Part shown: piece by piece, positions 50,953-59,719 of the stretch | Layout: the number at the start of each line of letters is the position of its first letter | Position numbering within the stretch: position 1 is the stretch's first letter | Origin: Paenibacillus lentus | Lineage (GTDB): Bacteria > Bacillota > Bacilli > Paenibacillales > Paenibacillaceae | Direction: 5' to 3' | Assembly (NCBI RefSeq): GCF_003931855.1 | Contig: NZ_CP034248.1 | Location: forward strand, 1,488,001-1,552,000 | DNA length: 64,000 nt | Program-made: the position numbers and the translations under genes | Notes under the pieces: model-generated | What the model saw: only the letters and a program-made list of their open reading frames with translations | What the model was told of the DNA's origin: nothing | The model's database searches: none

Positions 50953-52341
50953 CTAGCTGTCAAAAGTGATAACAGAATTTTCTTCTTCATTCTCATAGAC
51001 TCCTGTTATTATAGTTTTATAGTTAAGCAAGGTTTCTTGGGATGCCAGATCTCTATATTGCTCGAATAGCCCCACACATTTAAGCAAACACTTTCTATTG
51101 TTTATAAAGGCGGATTTTTCAAGCCCCTTGAGTAAAAATGAGAATCCAGTAGTATAATTATCCTTTTTGAGATAATAGTAAGCAAGATTATGTAATAACA
51201 ATGGATAAAAGGTTGTACTATAGTGACTTTTGTAGATGTCAATAGTCGTGTTCTTATTAACATAGGATGTAAGTTCAGATTCAAATTGCTTGAGAATATG
51301 ATCTACATCAATATGATATCGATTAGCTGCTTCCATAATATTAAATAAACCTGGGATAAGTTCATCTTGTTCTTTTTCAATAAAAGCAACGTAATTTGGA
51401 AGTATACTAACATCTCCACACCTTAGCTTAATCACATAAGTATTGGCCTGTGCCCATTCTAGAAAAACACTTTTCCAGTGCCGTGTGCTATCGTCATCTT
51501 CCTTAACCCAGCTTAAATCAGCATAGTAGGAGGTATATTGTAGTGACTGCTCGTACTCACCCCACGTATCGTAAACATCAGCGTGAAATATGTTGGCTAA
51601 CGCAATATATGTAAACAGCGGCCTGCTTGGTTTAGAGTTTTTTTGAACCCTAGGTCTTGCTGTGAAGTACAGTGTTTTGGCCAAATGGCCTAGTCTATTT
51701 GCTATCAATTCTACCTTATCCCATTGACTTAAAGTGCGATATATATTTCCCAGGTCTCTCAAAGCATCTAATTGATCAAGTTCATCCAGCCGATCTACAT
51801 AAGGCTCAAATAGTATCGCTGCTTGATAGTTCTTTTCTTGATCGTTTCCCAAGCGAATTAAGAAAAGTCGATATTGGCACAAGGCGAGCCGTTCTGAATG
51901 CTGATGCCTCTCGCTAACAGCCACATTTTCAAATAATAGTTCTGCTGCTTTAAGCTTGTTCTGCTGGTAGAGGTCTTCCGCTACATCAAACAGAAGGGGA
52001 GTGTACATCAGGTTATCCATTAATAAATGGATCACTTGCTCCATGCAGTCTAATTTATCAAGATCAGCGCAGCGGTATAAAAAGGGCTTGAATCTTCGCC
52101 AGTTGAGGGTACTTTGGCTTAAATGATCTTTAATATATTGCTCGTAAAAATACCCCTCCGGATAGTTCATTACTTTTGTTAGGCGATCCAGATGATCTAC
52201 CGTTAAAATTTTATTTTTGTTTAATATGGAGCTAAGTGTGCCTGCGTTGATTGCGGTTTTACTTGCCAATTCCCTTAGATTCACATGTTCCTCTTGCATG
52301 AAATCGGCAATATGCTGGAGAACAGAAGCGGTATGGTTCAT
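50953..52341 (-). CDS. XRE-type HTH regulator with TPR-like C-terminal region
   Basis: 462 residues from the ATG at 52341, chosen because AAGGA is 8 bases upstream; a second ATG lies three codons earlier. An N-terminal helix-turn-helix (about 15-65, NLRELASKTAINAGTLSSIL) is followed by about 380 residues of helical repeats with TPR-like spacing (LYQQNKLKAAELLFENVA; LRDLGNIYRTLSQWDKVE; LLHNLAYYYLKKDNYTTG). This is the layout of RRNPP-type peptide-responsive regulators (PlcR, AimR), but also of many orphan regulators in Paenibacillus. No convincing signalling peptide gene was found next to it. Confidence 0.85.
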   Translation of the reverse strand: MNHTASVLQHIADFMQEEHVNLRELASKTAINAGTLSSILNKNKILTVDHLDRLTKVMNYPEGYFYEQYIKDHLSQSTLNWRRFKPFLYRCADLDKLDCMEQVIHLLMDNLMYTPLLFDVAEDLYQQNKLKAAELLFENVAVSERHQHSERLALCQYRLFLIRLGNDQEKNYQAAILFEPYVDRLDELDQLDALRDLGNIYRTLSQWDKVELIANRLGHLAKTLYFTARPRVQKNSKPSRPLFTYIALANIFHADVYDTWGEYEQSLQYTSYYADLSWVKEDDDSTRHWKSVFLEWAQANTYVIKLRCGDVSILPNYVAFIEKEQDELIPGLFNIMEAANRYHIDVDHILKQFESELTSYVNKNTTIDIYKSHYSTTFYPLLLHNLAYYYLKKDNYTTGFSFLLKGLEKSAFINNRKCLLKCVGLFEQYRDLASQETLLNYKTIITGVYENEEENSVITFDS

Positions 52342-52393
52342 ACAAATCATCCTTCTTCAGAAGTTATTCTTCCAGTAATGCAAAGCAGTGAAA

Positions 52394-52474
52394 AAAGATA
52401 AGATTCTATCTTTAAAATATGTTTTTGCATCCATCAATTGTTAATCTATTACAAATATAAACAATATTTGATGC
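52394..52474. promoter_or_regulatory. Candidate operators between the HTH-TPR regulator and the U32-family gene
   Basis: AAAGATA-N6-TATCTTT (52394-52413) is a perfect 7+7 palindrome 53 bases before the regulator start. A second, imperfect inverted repeat has GCATC/ATTGTT arms (52427-52442 and 52460-52474). XRE regulators commonly bind such sites. The rest of the 346-base gap shows nothing further. Confidence 0.3.
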
Positions 52475-52687
52475 GTGGTCAATTCTTTTTAGAGGAATGC
52501 TTATGACATATAGTAATTGGTTTCGAGTTATTCGGATTATAGGAAAATAAGTTCTTCGTTTGGAAGGGATTAAAGCTAGAGTCTGCAGGGAATGTCTGAT
52601 AAAATAAAAAGGTTATCGTCGTTACATTTCAAATTTTATGGATATGATTTTACGAGGGTTGATCATTACGGCCTCGGGGAGGAATAT

Positions 52688-55288
52688 ATGAGCAGTACAA
52701 CATTAACGCGGCAGGACGTGGAGCTCCTGGCACCAGCGGGCGATTGGGATTGTATGCGGGCGGCGGTCGCCAATGGGGCAGATGCGATTTTTTTTGGAGT
52801 AGAGAAGTTTAATGCTAGAGCCCGGGCGAACAATTTCCGCATGGACGAGCTGCCGGAAATCATGGCTTTTTTGCACAGTTACGGGGTGAAGGGGTTCCTG
52901 ACCTTCAATATTCTTGTGTTCGAGGATGAGCTGCGGGATGCGGCGGAGCTGATCGAGGCTTGTATCGATGCGGGTGTGGATGCGGTGATCGTGCAGGATT
53001 TGGGATTGGTCAAAATGATTCGGGAAATGTCGCCAGACTTTCCGATTCACGGCTCAACCCAGATGACGATTACTTCGCCGGAAGCGGTCGAATTCACGAA
53101 GCCATGGAATATGGAACGGGTCGTGCTGGGCCGCGAGAACAATTTGAAGCAAATTCAGAAAATTGGGGAGCAGGCGAAGCTGCCGATGGAGGTGTTTGTC
53201 CACGGGGCGATTTGCGTGTCGTATTCGGGACAGTGCCTGACCTCGGAAATGTGGGGCGGCCGTTCTGCAAACCGGGGCGAATGCGCTCAGGCCTGCCGTC
53301 TTCCGTATGACCTGATGGTCGACGGGGAGCAGAAACCGATGGGCGATGTGGCCTACCTGCTGTCTCCGAAGGATTTAGCGGCGATCGATCTGATGCCGGA
53401 GCTGATCGAAGCGGGTGTGACGTCTTTTAAAATTGAAGGGCGTTTGAAAAGCCCGGAATATGTCGCTAACGTGGTGAGCAAATACCGGAAGGCGATTGAC
53501 CGTTATTTTGACGGGGAGGATGCAAGGCCGTCGAAGGAAGAGGTTCGTGAGCTGCAGCAGAGTTTTTCGCGCGGTTTTACGCATGGCTTTCTGGAGGGAA
53601 CGAATAATAAGAAGCTTGTTGAAGGCACGTTTCCGAAGAGCCGAGGCGTGTACCTGGGCCGGGTGGAGCAGGTGCTGCGCGATGGCGTGGTCTGCCGTTT
53701 GGAGGCTCCAGTAAAACGCGGAGACGGTATTGTCTTTGATGCGGGGGATCCGACGAAAAAGGAAGAAGGCGGACGCGTCTATGATTTACGCCGTAAAGGC
53801 GTGAAGCTGGAAGGCGAAGCCGATGAGAAATGGATCGTCGATATTGTACCCGGGCGCAATGATGTCGATTTGCGCAAGGTTCATGTCGGCGATCGGATTT
53901 GGAAGACGAGCGATCCCTCGCTCGATAAGAGATTGCGCCAGACATTTGAGACGGACAAGCCGTACCGGGTGTTTCCGGTGCAGGTCCGTGTTACGGGACG
54001 GGCTGGCGAGCCGCTGGTGACCTTCTGGACGGATGTGCAGAAGGGCACGACGGTGCGCGTCGACTCCGAGCTGCTGCTCGAGACGGCGCAGAAGCGGCCG
54101 ATGGACGATGCCCTGCTCGAAGAGCAGTTTGGCCGTCTCGGCGGCACGCTGTTTCAGCTCGAGGAGCTGGATGCATCGCTGGATGGCGATGTGATCCTGC
54201 CGATGCGAGAGCTGAACAGCATCCGCCGGCGCGCAGTGGAGCTGCTCGCCGGCGAACGGCCCAAGCCGCCCGTTTACGTGAAACGGGCGGACGCCGCCAC
54301 CGCCGCCACCGCCGCCACCGCTTCGCTGGCTGCGGCGGGAGGCGCAGGCGCACCGCGCGAAGCGGGTGCGCCTGAAGGCGGCGGCGCGGGCTTGGCCGCG
54401 CGCCGCGCTTTGCGCGGCGGTGAAGCGGAGCTCACCGCGCTGTGCCGCAGCCTGCCGCAGGTGCAGGCTGCGCTGGAGGCAGGCGTAGGGATGGTCTACG
54501 CCGACTTTGAATTCATCAAGCAATTCCCGGCAGCAGTGGAAGCCGTACATGCCGCGGGCAAACAGATTGCGCTGGCAACGCCGCGCATCCATATGCCGGG
54601 CGAGAACGGCTACCATAACAATATCCTGCGCCTTCAGCCCGATGCGGTGCTGGTTCGCAACACCGGAGCGCTGTATTACTATTTGCGCCACCGTCGGGAA
54701 AATCCGGACGCACAGCATCCGCGAATTATCGGTGATTTTTCGCTGAATATTGCGAATCATAAGACGGTGGAGCTGTTCCTTGAAGCAGGCTGCGACATCG
54801 TTACGCCATCATACGATCTCAACATTCAGCAGATGGTTGATTTGCTGGGACAGAGTCAAGGCATGGCGGCAGACATGGAGATTGTCATCCACCAGCACTT
54901 GCCGATGTTCCATACGGAGCATTGTGTATACTGCACCTTCCTGAGCGAGGGCACCGATTATACGAACTGCGGCCGTCCTTGCGAAGAGCATAGAGTTTCG
55001 TTGCAGGATCGGATCGGCATGTCCCATCCCGTTCGCGTCGATGAAGGCTGCCGCAATACAGTGTACAATGCGATCGAGCAGTCTGGAGCGGAATACCTAC
55101 AGAATTTTCTGGAGCTCGGCGTGCAAAGCTACCGCGTTGAATTCCTGGAAGAAACACCAGAGCAGGTACATGAGGTTATTCGCCTCTATAGCCAAGCTTT
55201 GCGTGGGGAAATTAGCGGCACACAGGTCTGGAAAACGTTAAAAGCAACGAACCAGCTCGGTGTGACACGTGGACAGTTAGTGAAATAA
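52688..55288 (+). CDS. U32-family protein with DUF3656, RlhA/YrrO type
   Basis: 866 residues from the ATG at 52688 behind GGGGAGG; the frame is open to 52592 without a ribosome site. The N-terminal half is a U32 domain (ELLAPAGDWDCMRAAVANGA; GSTQMTI; ICVSYSGQCLTS; ANRGECAQACRLPY) whose cysteines bind an iron-sulphur cluster in relatives. DUF3656 follows. The C-terminal third has a second cysteine set (HCVYCTFLSEG, NCGRPC). Relatives hydroxylate 23S rRNA (RlhA) or tRNA (TrhP/YrrO) rather than acting as peptidases. Oddity: at about residues 526-580 there is an Ala/Gly/Arg-rich, very GC-rich insert with three perfect palindromes (see the separate repeat entry). Confidence 0.92.
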   Translation: MSSTTLTRQDVELLAPAGDWDCMRAAVANGADAIFFGVEKFNARARANNFRMDELPEIMAFLHSYGVKGFLTFNILVFEDELRDAAELIEACIDAGVDAVIVQDLGLVKMIREMSPDFPIHGSTQMTITSPEAVEFTKPWNMERVVLGRENNLKQIQKIGEQAKLPMEVFVHGAICVSYSGQCLTSEMWGGRSANRGECAQACRLPYDLMVDGEQKPMGDVAYLLSPKDLAAIDLMPELIEAGVTSFKIEGRLKSPEYVANVVSKYRKAIDRYFDGEDARPSKEEVRELQQSFSRGFTHGFLEGTNNKKLVEGTFPKSRGVYLGRVEQVLRDGVVCRLEAPVKRGDGIVFDAGDPTKKEEGGRVYDLRRKGVKLEGEADEKWIVDIVPGRNDVDLRKVHVGDRIWKTSDPSLDKRLRQTFETDKPYRVFPVQVRVTGRAGEPLVTFWTDVQKGTTVRVDSELLLETAQKRPMDDALLEEQFGRLGGTLFQLEELDASLDGDVILPMRELNSIRRRAVELLAGERPKPPVYVKRADAATAATAATASLAAAGGAGAPREAGAPEGGGAGLAARRALRGGEAELTALCRSLPQVQAALEAGVGMVYADFEFIKQFPAAVEAVHAAGKQIALATPRIHMPGENGYHNNILRLQPDAVLVRNTGALYYYLRHRRENPDAQHPRIIGDFSLNIANHKTVELFLEAGCDIVTPSYDLNIQQMVDLLGQSQGMAADMEIVIHQHLPMFHTEHCVYCTFLSEGTDYTNCGRPCEEHRVSLQDRIGMSHPVRVDEGCRNTVYNAIEQSGAEYLQNFLELGVQSYRVEFLEETPEQVHEVIRLYSQALRGEISGTQVWKTLKATNQLGVTRGQLVK
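54266..54419 (+). repeat. Three perfect palindromes and a 9-bp microsatellite inside a coding region
   Basis: CCGCCCGTTT (54266-54275) pairs with 54281-54290. CAGGCGCACC (54345-54354) pairs with 54365-54374. CGCCGCGC (54401-54408) pairs with 54412-54419. Between the first two lies GCCGCCACC repeated about three times (54292-54320). The reading frame is kept throughout. Confidence 0.92.
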
Positions 55289-55301
55289 GCAAGCAAAGCG
55301 C

Positions 55302-55346
55302 CCCCCCTCTGAACGTCATCGTATGACGGAAAGAGGGGGGTCTTTT
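55302..55346 (+). terminator. Terminator after the U32-family gene
   Basis: CCCCCCTCT pairs with AGAGGGGGG, with an inner CGTCAT/ATGACG stem, followed by TCTTTTT. Confidence 0.95.
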
Positions 55347-55398
55347 TGAAATATACATTCGACTAACAGCTCATATAACAATCCTCAATTTACTAACC

Positions 55399-56043
55399 TC
55401 AATCTACTAACGAGGCGATTATTTTACCCGCAGATAGAGTGGTCGTATAATCAGCAGGCGTGCCCGTATGCTCGTAGCCCGTCGGCCAAAAAATGGTTGA
55501 AGTCGGCGGGGCAGAGTTCGTTGAAGACAAAGTTCTCCACGTGCCGCAACTGTCCCTGTAACTAAAGCCGTCGCATATGACGGTATCATGGCGCGTCGTC
55601 CATTCGGGAAGAGGCTCGGGAATGCATTCAAATTTTTGATCGCAAGCCGCGACGACGAGCCGGGCGTTACTTAGAGCTCCAAAGGGCTCGGCTTCAGCGA
55701 AGAAGGTTTTTACAACCTCCCCGGCCACCTTATACTCCAACTGGCTATCGCTATTCAGAGATAGCTCAATTGGAACAGTAGCTCCGCCTTTTATCATCCA
55801 AGGCCCCCCATCATTGGAAAATCCGGTATTCCAGAACCAGTGCCAGTGATCGTTAACTGCTTCAGCAGGCTTAGTGGACAGGCCGCACTCGTAGTGAACA
55901 TCCGCAGCATATACCCCTAGATAAAAGTTAATGAAGCCTACATCTTTCTCGAAGATTGCAGTTTTGGGCAGCTGAATCGTCGTTTTCAGGCCATATACAT
56001 CATTGTCCATTGCCCAACGCAGAACTTTTGCATACTCTTCCAT
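55399..56043 (-). CDS. Protein of unknown function
   Basis: 214 residues from the ATG at 56043, which has AAAGAGG upstream; the frame extends 15 codons further without support. No signal peptide or membrane helix. The sequence is rich in Trp, Tyr and Thr with an alternating beta-like pattern (LPKTAIFEKDVGFINFYLGV; GPWMIKGGATVPIELSLNS; STIFWPTGYEHTGTPADYT), suggesting a beta-sandwich or lectin-like fold. I do not recognise the family. It is convergent with the U32-family gene and stands alone at the edge of the AT-rich stretch. Confidence 0.75.
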   Translation of the reverse strand: MEEYAKVLRWAMDNDVYGLKTTIQLPKTAIFEKDVGFINFYLGVYAADVHYECGLSTKPAEAVNDHWHWFWNTGFSNDGGPWMIKGGATVPIELSLNSDSQLEYKVAGEVVKTFFAEAEPFGALSNARLVVAACDQKFECIPEPLPEWTTRHDTVICDGFSYRDSCGTWRTLSSTNSAPPTSTIFWPTGYEHTGTPADYTTTLSAGKIIASLVD

Positions 56044-56373
56044 CCCAATACCTCTTTTCGTTATGTTTTTAGGAAAAAGAGAGAACAAGCCATAGGCACG
56101 TCCATAATTTTCCCTCTCATAAGAGAAAGGTAATTTTAGAGGGTGTTTTACAACCTGGTTATAAAAATACTTTTGTTTTTTAATTCAAGCTCTATGAAAA
56201 TACCGATAAGGCAAGTTAAATGTCTATTATTGACCATTTATTGCCATAATGGTAACATAAAGAGGCAACACTTTATACTTTATGACAAATCAAAGGACTA
56301 ATGGTTAACAGGTTGTTTTAATGTGCTTTTATTACACCTTAGTAATATAAAGGGAATTCAGGAGGTGTCTTGA
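56044..56373. other. AT-rich gap before the sigma factor gene
   Basis: No gene recognised. It marks the change to AT-rich sequence that continues to about 62.2 kb. Imperfect A/T-rich inverted repeats are present but none is convincing as an operator. Confidence 0.4.
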
Positions 56374-56991
56374 ATGATTCTAACTAAATCTCAAAGAAAA
56401 ACCTTTAATAATTATTATCAAAAAAATGAATCAGTATTTTCAAATGGTATAGTCAGTAGTTTTTTTCAAAATGAAGAGAATATTGTTCTTTTACTTAAAG
56501 CAGTAGATCATGAACACAAATATTTACCTGAACTAAACGAGAAATTTCGCAAATATTTTTTTAGAGTTCGTTTTACGAAATACTTGGTTTCTACTGTGCA
56601 TTATTGTGCAATTGATCTTATGAGGCAAAACCACAAAATGAAAAAAAGAAATATGCTTATATTTGATAGTCCGATATCTGATAAGGATACGTCTGTAACT
56701 TACGGAGAATTACTTCTTAGCAAACATGCAACTCAACCTTCCGACATACAAAATTTCAGTCTCTCCACCTTTCCAGATTCCATAACTAATGATCATCTAT
56801 CGAAGGCTTTTTCTAGCCTGACCAGAAGACAACAACAAATTATTACCTACAGCTATGTTTTATGCTACAAGGATGTTGAAATTTCTCGCTTACTAGGTAT
56901 TTCTCAGCAAGCTGTATCCAAAGCTAGAAATAAAGCACTGCGAAGACTACGACTCATCATCGAGGAGGGGGGTGACTCCGATGGAAAATAA
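56374..56991 (+). CDS. Sigma-70 family factor, SigO (YvrI)-like
   Basis: 205 residues. The C-terminal region 4 is clear: LTRRQQQIITYSYVLCYKDV then the helix-turn-helix EISRLLGISQQAVSKARNKA, which reads the -35 element. The N-terminal half has only a weak region 2 (FTKYLVSTVHYCAIDLMRQN). This fits the Bacillus subtilis SigO system, in which SigO supplies region 4 and the separate protein RsoA supplies the region 2 function. The next gene, overlapping by 11 bases, is a YvrJ homologue, and an RsoA-like frame follows, the same gene set as yvrI-yvrHa-yvrJ. GGAGGTG precedes the ATG. Confidence 0.85.
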   Translation: MILTKSQRKTFNNYYQKNESVFSNGIVSSFFQNEENIVLLLKAVDHEHKYLPELNEKFRKYFFRVRFTKYLVSTVHYCAIDLMRQNHKMKKRNMLIFDSPISDKDTSVTYGELLLSKHATQPSDIQNFSLSTFPDSITNDHLSKAFSSLTRRQQQIITYSYVLCYKDVEISRLLGISQQAVSKARNKALRRLRLIIEEGGDSDGK

Positions 56992-57163
56992 TCAACCTCT
57001 AGCTTATATATTTACAGCTATTAGTCAGGTAGGATTTCCGATTGTATTGACAGGTTATTTACTTCTTCGCTTTGAAAAAAAACTAGAGCATTTAACACAA
57101 ACGATATCAAAACTAATTGATGTAATTCATAAAAAAGTGAATGGGGAGGGTAATGATGGATGA
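56981..57163 (+). CDS. YvrJ family small membrane protein
   Basis: 60 residues from the ATG at 56981 behind GAGGAGGGGGGTG, overlapping the sigma gene by 11 bases. The single membrane segment and following charged helix (VGFPIVLTGYLLLRFEKKLE) match the YvrJ family well. In Bacillus subtilis yvrJ belongs to the sigO-rsoA operon; its role is unknown. It looks translationally coupled to the sigma gene. Confidence 0.85.
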   Translation: MENNQPLAYIFTAISQVGFPIVLTGYLLLRFEKKLEHLTQTISKLIDVIHKKVNGEGNDG

Positions 57164-57417
57164 ACTATTTGATCTAGTGTTCCAGGCACAAAATGGCGAC
57201 CGTGAGGCGTGAGGCAGTATATGAGGTAATAAGAATTATATTACCCGCTATAAAAAGTGTACGAAACAAGATAGAATTTAATAATAGGGATGATCTTGAA
57301 CAAGAAATTATGGTTACACTTATCAAGAAAATATTATCGTATGACTTAACTCAAGTCCCTGATTTCTCTACATTTTTTATAGCTCTACAAAAAACAAAGA
57401 GTAATTATCGATCGTGA
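57153..57417 (+). pseudogene. RsoA-like sigma partner, frameshifted by a 7-bp tandem duplication
   Basis: It starts at ATG 57153 or 57156, 3-6 bases after GGGGAGGG, overlapping yvrJ. It reads MDELFDLVFQAQNGDREA, then hits TGA at 57210. The bases GTGAGGC at 57202-57208 are repeated exactly at 57209-57215. Deleting one copy joins the start in frame to EAVYEVIRIILPAIKS and on to the stop at 57415-57417, giving about 86 residues. The joined product (NGDREA start, RDDLEQEIMVTLIKKILS) has the look of sigma region 2 helices, and its place in the operon matches RsoA. As it stands, the frame is broken. Either a true pseudogene, a reversible slipped-strand variant, or a sequencing error. Confidence 0.7.
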
Positions 57418-57628
57418 CATTTAAAGCAAATAAACTATCGTGTCGTGATATGGTATGGGAGTTCGTCCTTTTATCTCAGTGTTTGGGTCGTTGATAACAC
57501 TTTCGAGATTTAGGGGGGACTCCTTTTTTTGTGCAACAGTTTGCAAAAGGTACATCCAAAAAACATAAGTATGAATCAAACTTACATGATGATGAATACG
57601 TTTAGAAAATAGAGAGGAGGCTTAAAAA

Positions 57629-58474
57629 TTGTCAAGACGGATTGGTAACCTAAAAATTGTTATTATTTTATCGATTTGTATTATGATTACTGGTTGTTTG
57701 GAGAAAAAGGATAACTTTATTTTAAACAATCATTCTAATTCAATGGAATTAGAGTCGGGGAAAAGCGGCTTTCCGCAAATTGTTGAAGAGAGGATCCGAA
57801 ATGCATTAGCTAGTTCGAACCTCAACTTTTCTGAAGATGATCTCGCTAAAGTCGAGTTCATCAGTTTTGAGGGAATAAGTGAGCCTGTTGATCTGTCCTC
57901 TTTAAGCAGATTGGAAAATTTAAGTGGTATAAATCTGTCGTATGTGAATGTAGAAAATTTTGAATTTCTGTATGAACTACCCCACTTAGATTATTTAGAG
58001 TTAAATGGGGTTTCATTAGAGGAGTTACCAGATTTTAATAAGTTACACCTTCAATCAATAAGTATCTCAGACAGTAATGTCAAAGACATTAATTTTATTA
58101 AAAATTGGAATAAACTTGTATCTCTTACATTGTCTAATTGTCAATTAGCTAATATTGAAGGAATCGAACAAGCAAAAAAATTAAAAACATTACGTATTTC
58201 AAACAACCCTGTAAAGGATCTGCAGCTATTAAGCGAATTAAATGATTTGGAGAGAGTCGAGATTAACAGCACTCAAATTGAGTCGATCAATTCACTGGAA
58301 AATAACAAAAATCTTACTTTTCTAGATATCCGTAACACTCCCATTAATACAGTGGCGTCACTATCCAAATTACCAAAACTCAAAATTTTGCTAGCAAATA
58401 AGGATAAAATTATGGATCTAGATATGATCTCCGATTCTGTCACAGTATCGGAAACGAATGTCTTGGAGTATTAA
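57629..58474 (+). CDS. Leucine-rich-repeat lipoprotein
   Basis: 281 residues, TTG start behind GAGGAGG. A signal peptide ends in a lipobox (MITGC), so it is anchored to the outer face of the membrane. From about residue 85 there are eight or so leucine-rich repeats of the internalin/LRR_4 type, about 22 residues each (LSRLENLSGINLSYVNVENF, WNKLVSLTLSNCQLANIEGI, NDLERVEINSTQIESINSL). The repeats suggest protein binding; the partner is unknown. It is convergent with the next gene across a bidirectional terminator. Confidence 0.9.
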   Translation: MSRRIGNLKIVIILSICIMITGCLEKKDNFILNNHSNSMELESGKSGFPQIVEERIRNALASSNLNFSEDDLAKVEFISFEGISEPVDLSSLSRLENLSGINLSYVNVENFEFLYELPHLDYLELNGVSLEELPDFNKLHLQSISISDSNVKDINFIKNWNKLVSLTLSNCQLANIEGIEQAKKLKTLRISNNPVKDLQLLSELNDLERVEINSTQIESINSLENNKNLTFLDIRNTPINTVASLSKLPKLKILLANKDKIMDLDMISDSVTVSETNVLEY

Positions 58475-58506
58475 AGAAGGGCCGGGGATATCCCCGGCCC
58501 TTCTTT
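58473..58506. terminator. Bidirectional terminator between convergent genes
   Basis: A perfect palindrome with stem AAAGAAGGGCCGGGGAT and its complement, with A and T runs at the two ends. It serves the LRR gene on the plus strand and the C39-like gene on the minus strand. Confidence 0.93.
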
Positions 58507-58508
58507 AG

Positions 58509-59057
58509 TTATTTTGTATAGTAGGTAATGTAGTCTACACTGCCTTTTTGGTTTATTACATCTTGCAGAGTTGAATTACTGCTACTACCTGGATCATTAA
58601 CTTTAAACATGGACGCTGAAATATCTGTGTAATATGGAAGGCCATCAATATCAGTAGTCAGCGTTCCTTGAAAGCCCTTAACGACAACCATATGATTAGG
58701 TACATGTACCATTACGGGAACTCTTTGAGTAACAATGAGGTCAAAAAGATTGCTACGGACATTATTAAAGGATCCGTTTGTTTTATTATGCCAGGTATGA
58801 GAGTATTCTGACGCAGCGGTGTTCCAATTAAAAGGACAATCGGCATTATTTTTCTTTTTGAGAGCCTCAGTTATGGATCCTGGATCAACAGTATCACCAA
58901 AACCTTTGAAAATCATCGCAGCCGATGTTAGGAAACAACCTTCTTGTCCAATGGTTCCACCACAGCTTGTTTTCTTACTGTACCAAGTATTATTTCCATC
59001 ATTGAACTGTTTAAAGCTGGGTGTATTTAGATCAACAGAATAGGTTCTTTTTGCCAT
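58509..59057 (-). CDS. C39-like cysteine peptidase domain protein
   Basis: 182 residues from the ATG at 59057, which has AAGGTGG 8 bases upstream; the frame extends 29 codons further without a ribosome site. It has the Peptidase_C39_2 look: possible catalytic Cys in GQEGCFLTSAAMIFKGFG, His in NHMVVVKGFQG, and a following NDPG. No signal peptide or membrane segment is seen. Nearby lipoprotein and amidase genes suggest cell wall or phage-like context; the substrate is unknown. Confidence 0.78.
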   Translation of the reverse strand: MAKRTYSVDLNTPSFKQFNDGNNTWYSKKTSCGGTIGQEGCFLTSAAMIFKGFGDTVDPGSITEALKKKNNADCPFNWNTAASEYSHTWHNKTNGSFNNVRSNLFDLIVTQRVPVMVHVPNHMVVVKGFQGTLTTDIDGLPYYTDISASMFKVNDPGSSSNSTLQDVINQKGSVDYITYYTK

Positions 59058-59214
59058 GATAATATCCACCTTAAATTTGAATTCAGAATAATACTGGGAC
59101 TGTGGATTGCAAATAGAACCATCCCCTATTCTAAATGCAACCAAGAATATTCTGTATTCTTAAAGGTGGATTAACATCAATGAAAAACAACCATTTAGTG
59201 GAAATTGGTTCTTA

Positions 59215-59631
59215 TCATCTCACAATAGCGGACTCATTAAAAATAATTTCTACTGAACCGAGGAGTTGCTCTGTATCTGTTTCTGGTTCAAACACTCCAT
59301 TGTTATCTTCATCTAGATAAAAGTTTATAGTAACGTAAGCATTGGAAGGTGTTCGAGTTTCTATATTCACATCAAAGCCCCCGTCCCCCTCAGGAACTAT
59401 TTTCCCATCACCTATATAAGAATGCCCATCGTCAATTTGATAGAAAAAATAGTCTACTGTTTTGTTAGTAAGTTTTCCTGATATATTTATTTCGTTCGTA
59501 TCCAAGATCATCCCAGAGTGTGGTGTATTTAACTCCAGCTTATTATTATCTTTTGACGTACAGGCTCCTAGAGTAAGTATAAGACTAGATATAAGGATAA
59601 TTACAAATGAAGATAATGTTATTTTTTTCAT
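59215..59631 (-). CDS. Small lipoprotein of unknown function
   Basis: 138 residues. The signal peptide ends in a lipobox TLGAC with the cysteine at about residue 24. The rest is a predicted beta-sandwich (ELNTPHSGMILDTNEINISG; DYFFYQIDDGHSYIGDG), with a segment resembling calcium-binding Asp-rich loops (LDEDNNGVFEPETDTE). AGGAGG lies 6 bases before the ATG. It is divergent from the amidase gene, so the two may share a control region. Confidence 0.82.
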   Translation of the reverse strand: MKKITLSSFVIILISSLILTLGACTSKDNNKLELNTPHSGMILDTNEINISGKLTNKTVDYFFYQIDDGHSYIGDGKIVPEGDGGFDVNIETRTPSNAYVTINFYLDEDNNGVFEPETDTEQLLGSVEIIFNESAIVR

Positions 59632-59719
59632 TATATCCTCCTGAAGGTTGTTTTTTTGATTTTTAAAACCACTTTATTTGATAGGTTGGCGTCAATCAAT
59701 AAAACAAGAGGTGATCGGT

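Noticed and set aside
53786-54760. 324-codon open frame on the minus strand inside the U32-family gene
   Set aside because: Antisense shadow of a gene with well-defined motifs; it is long because of the GC-rich segment.
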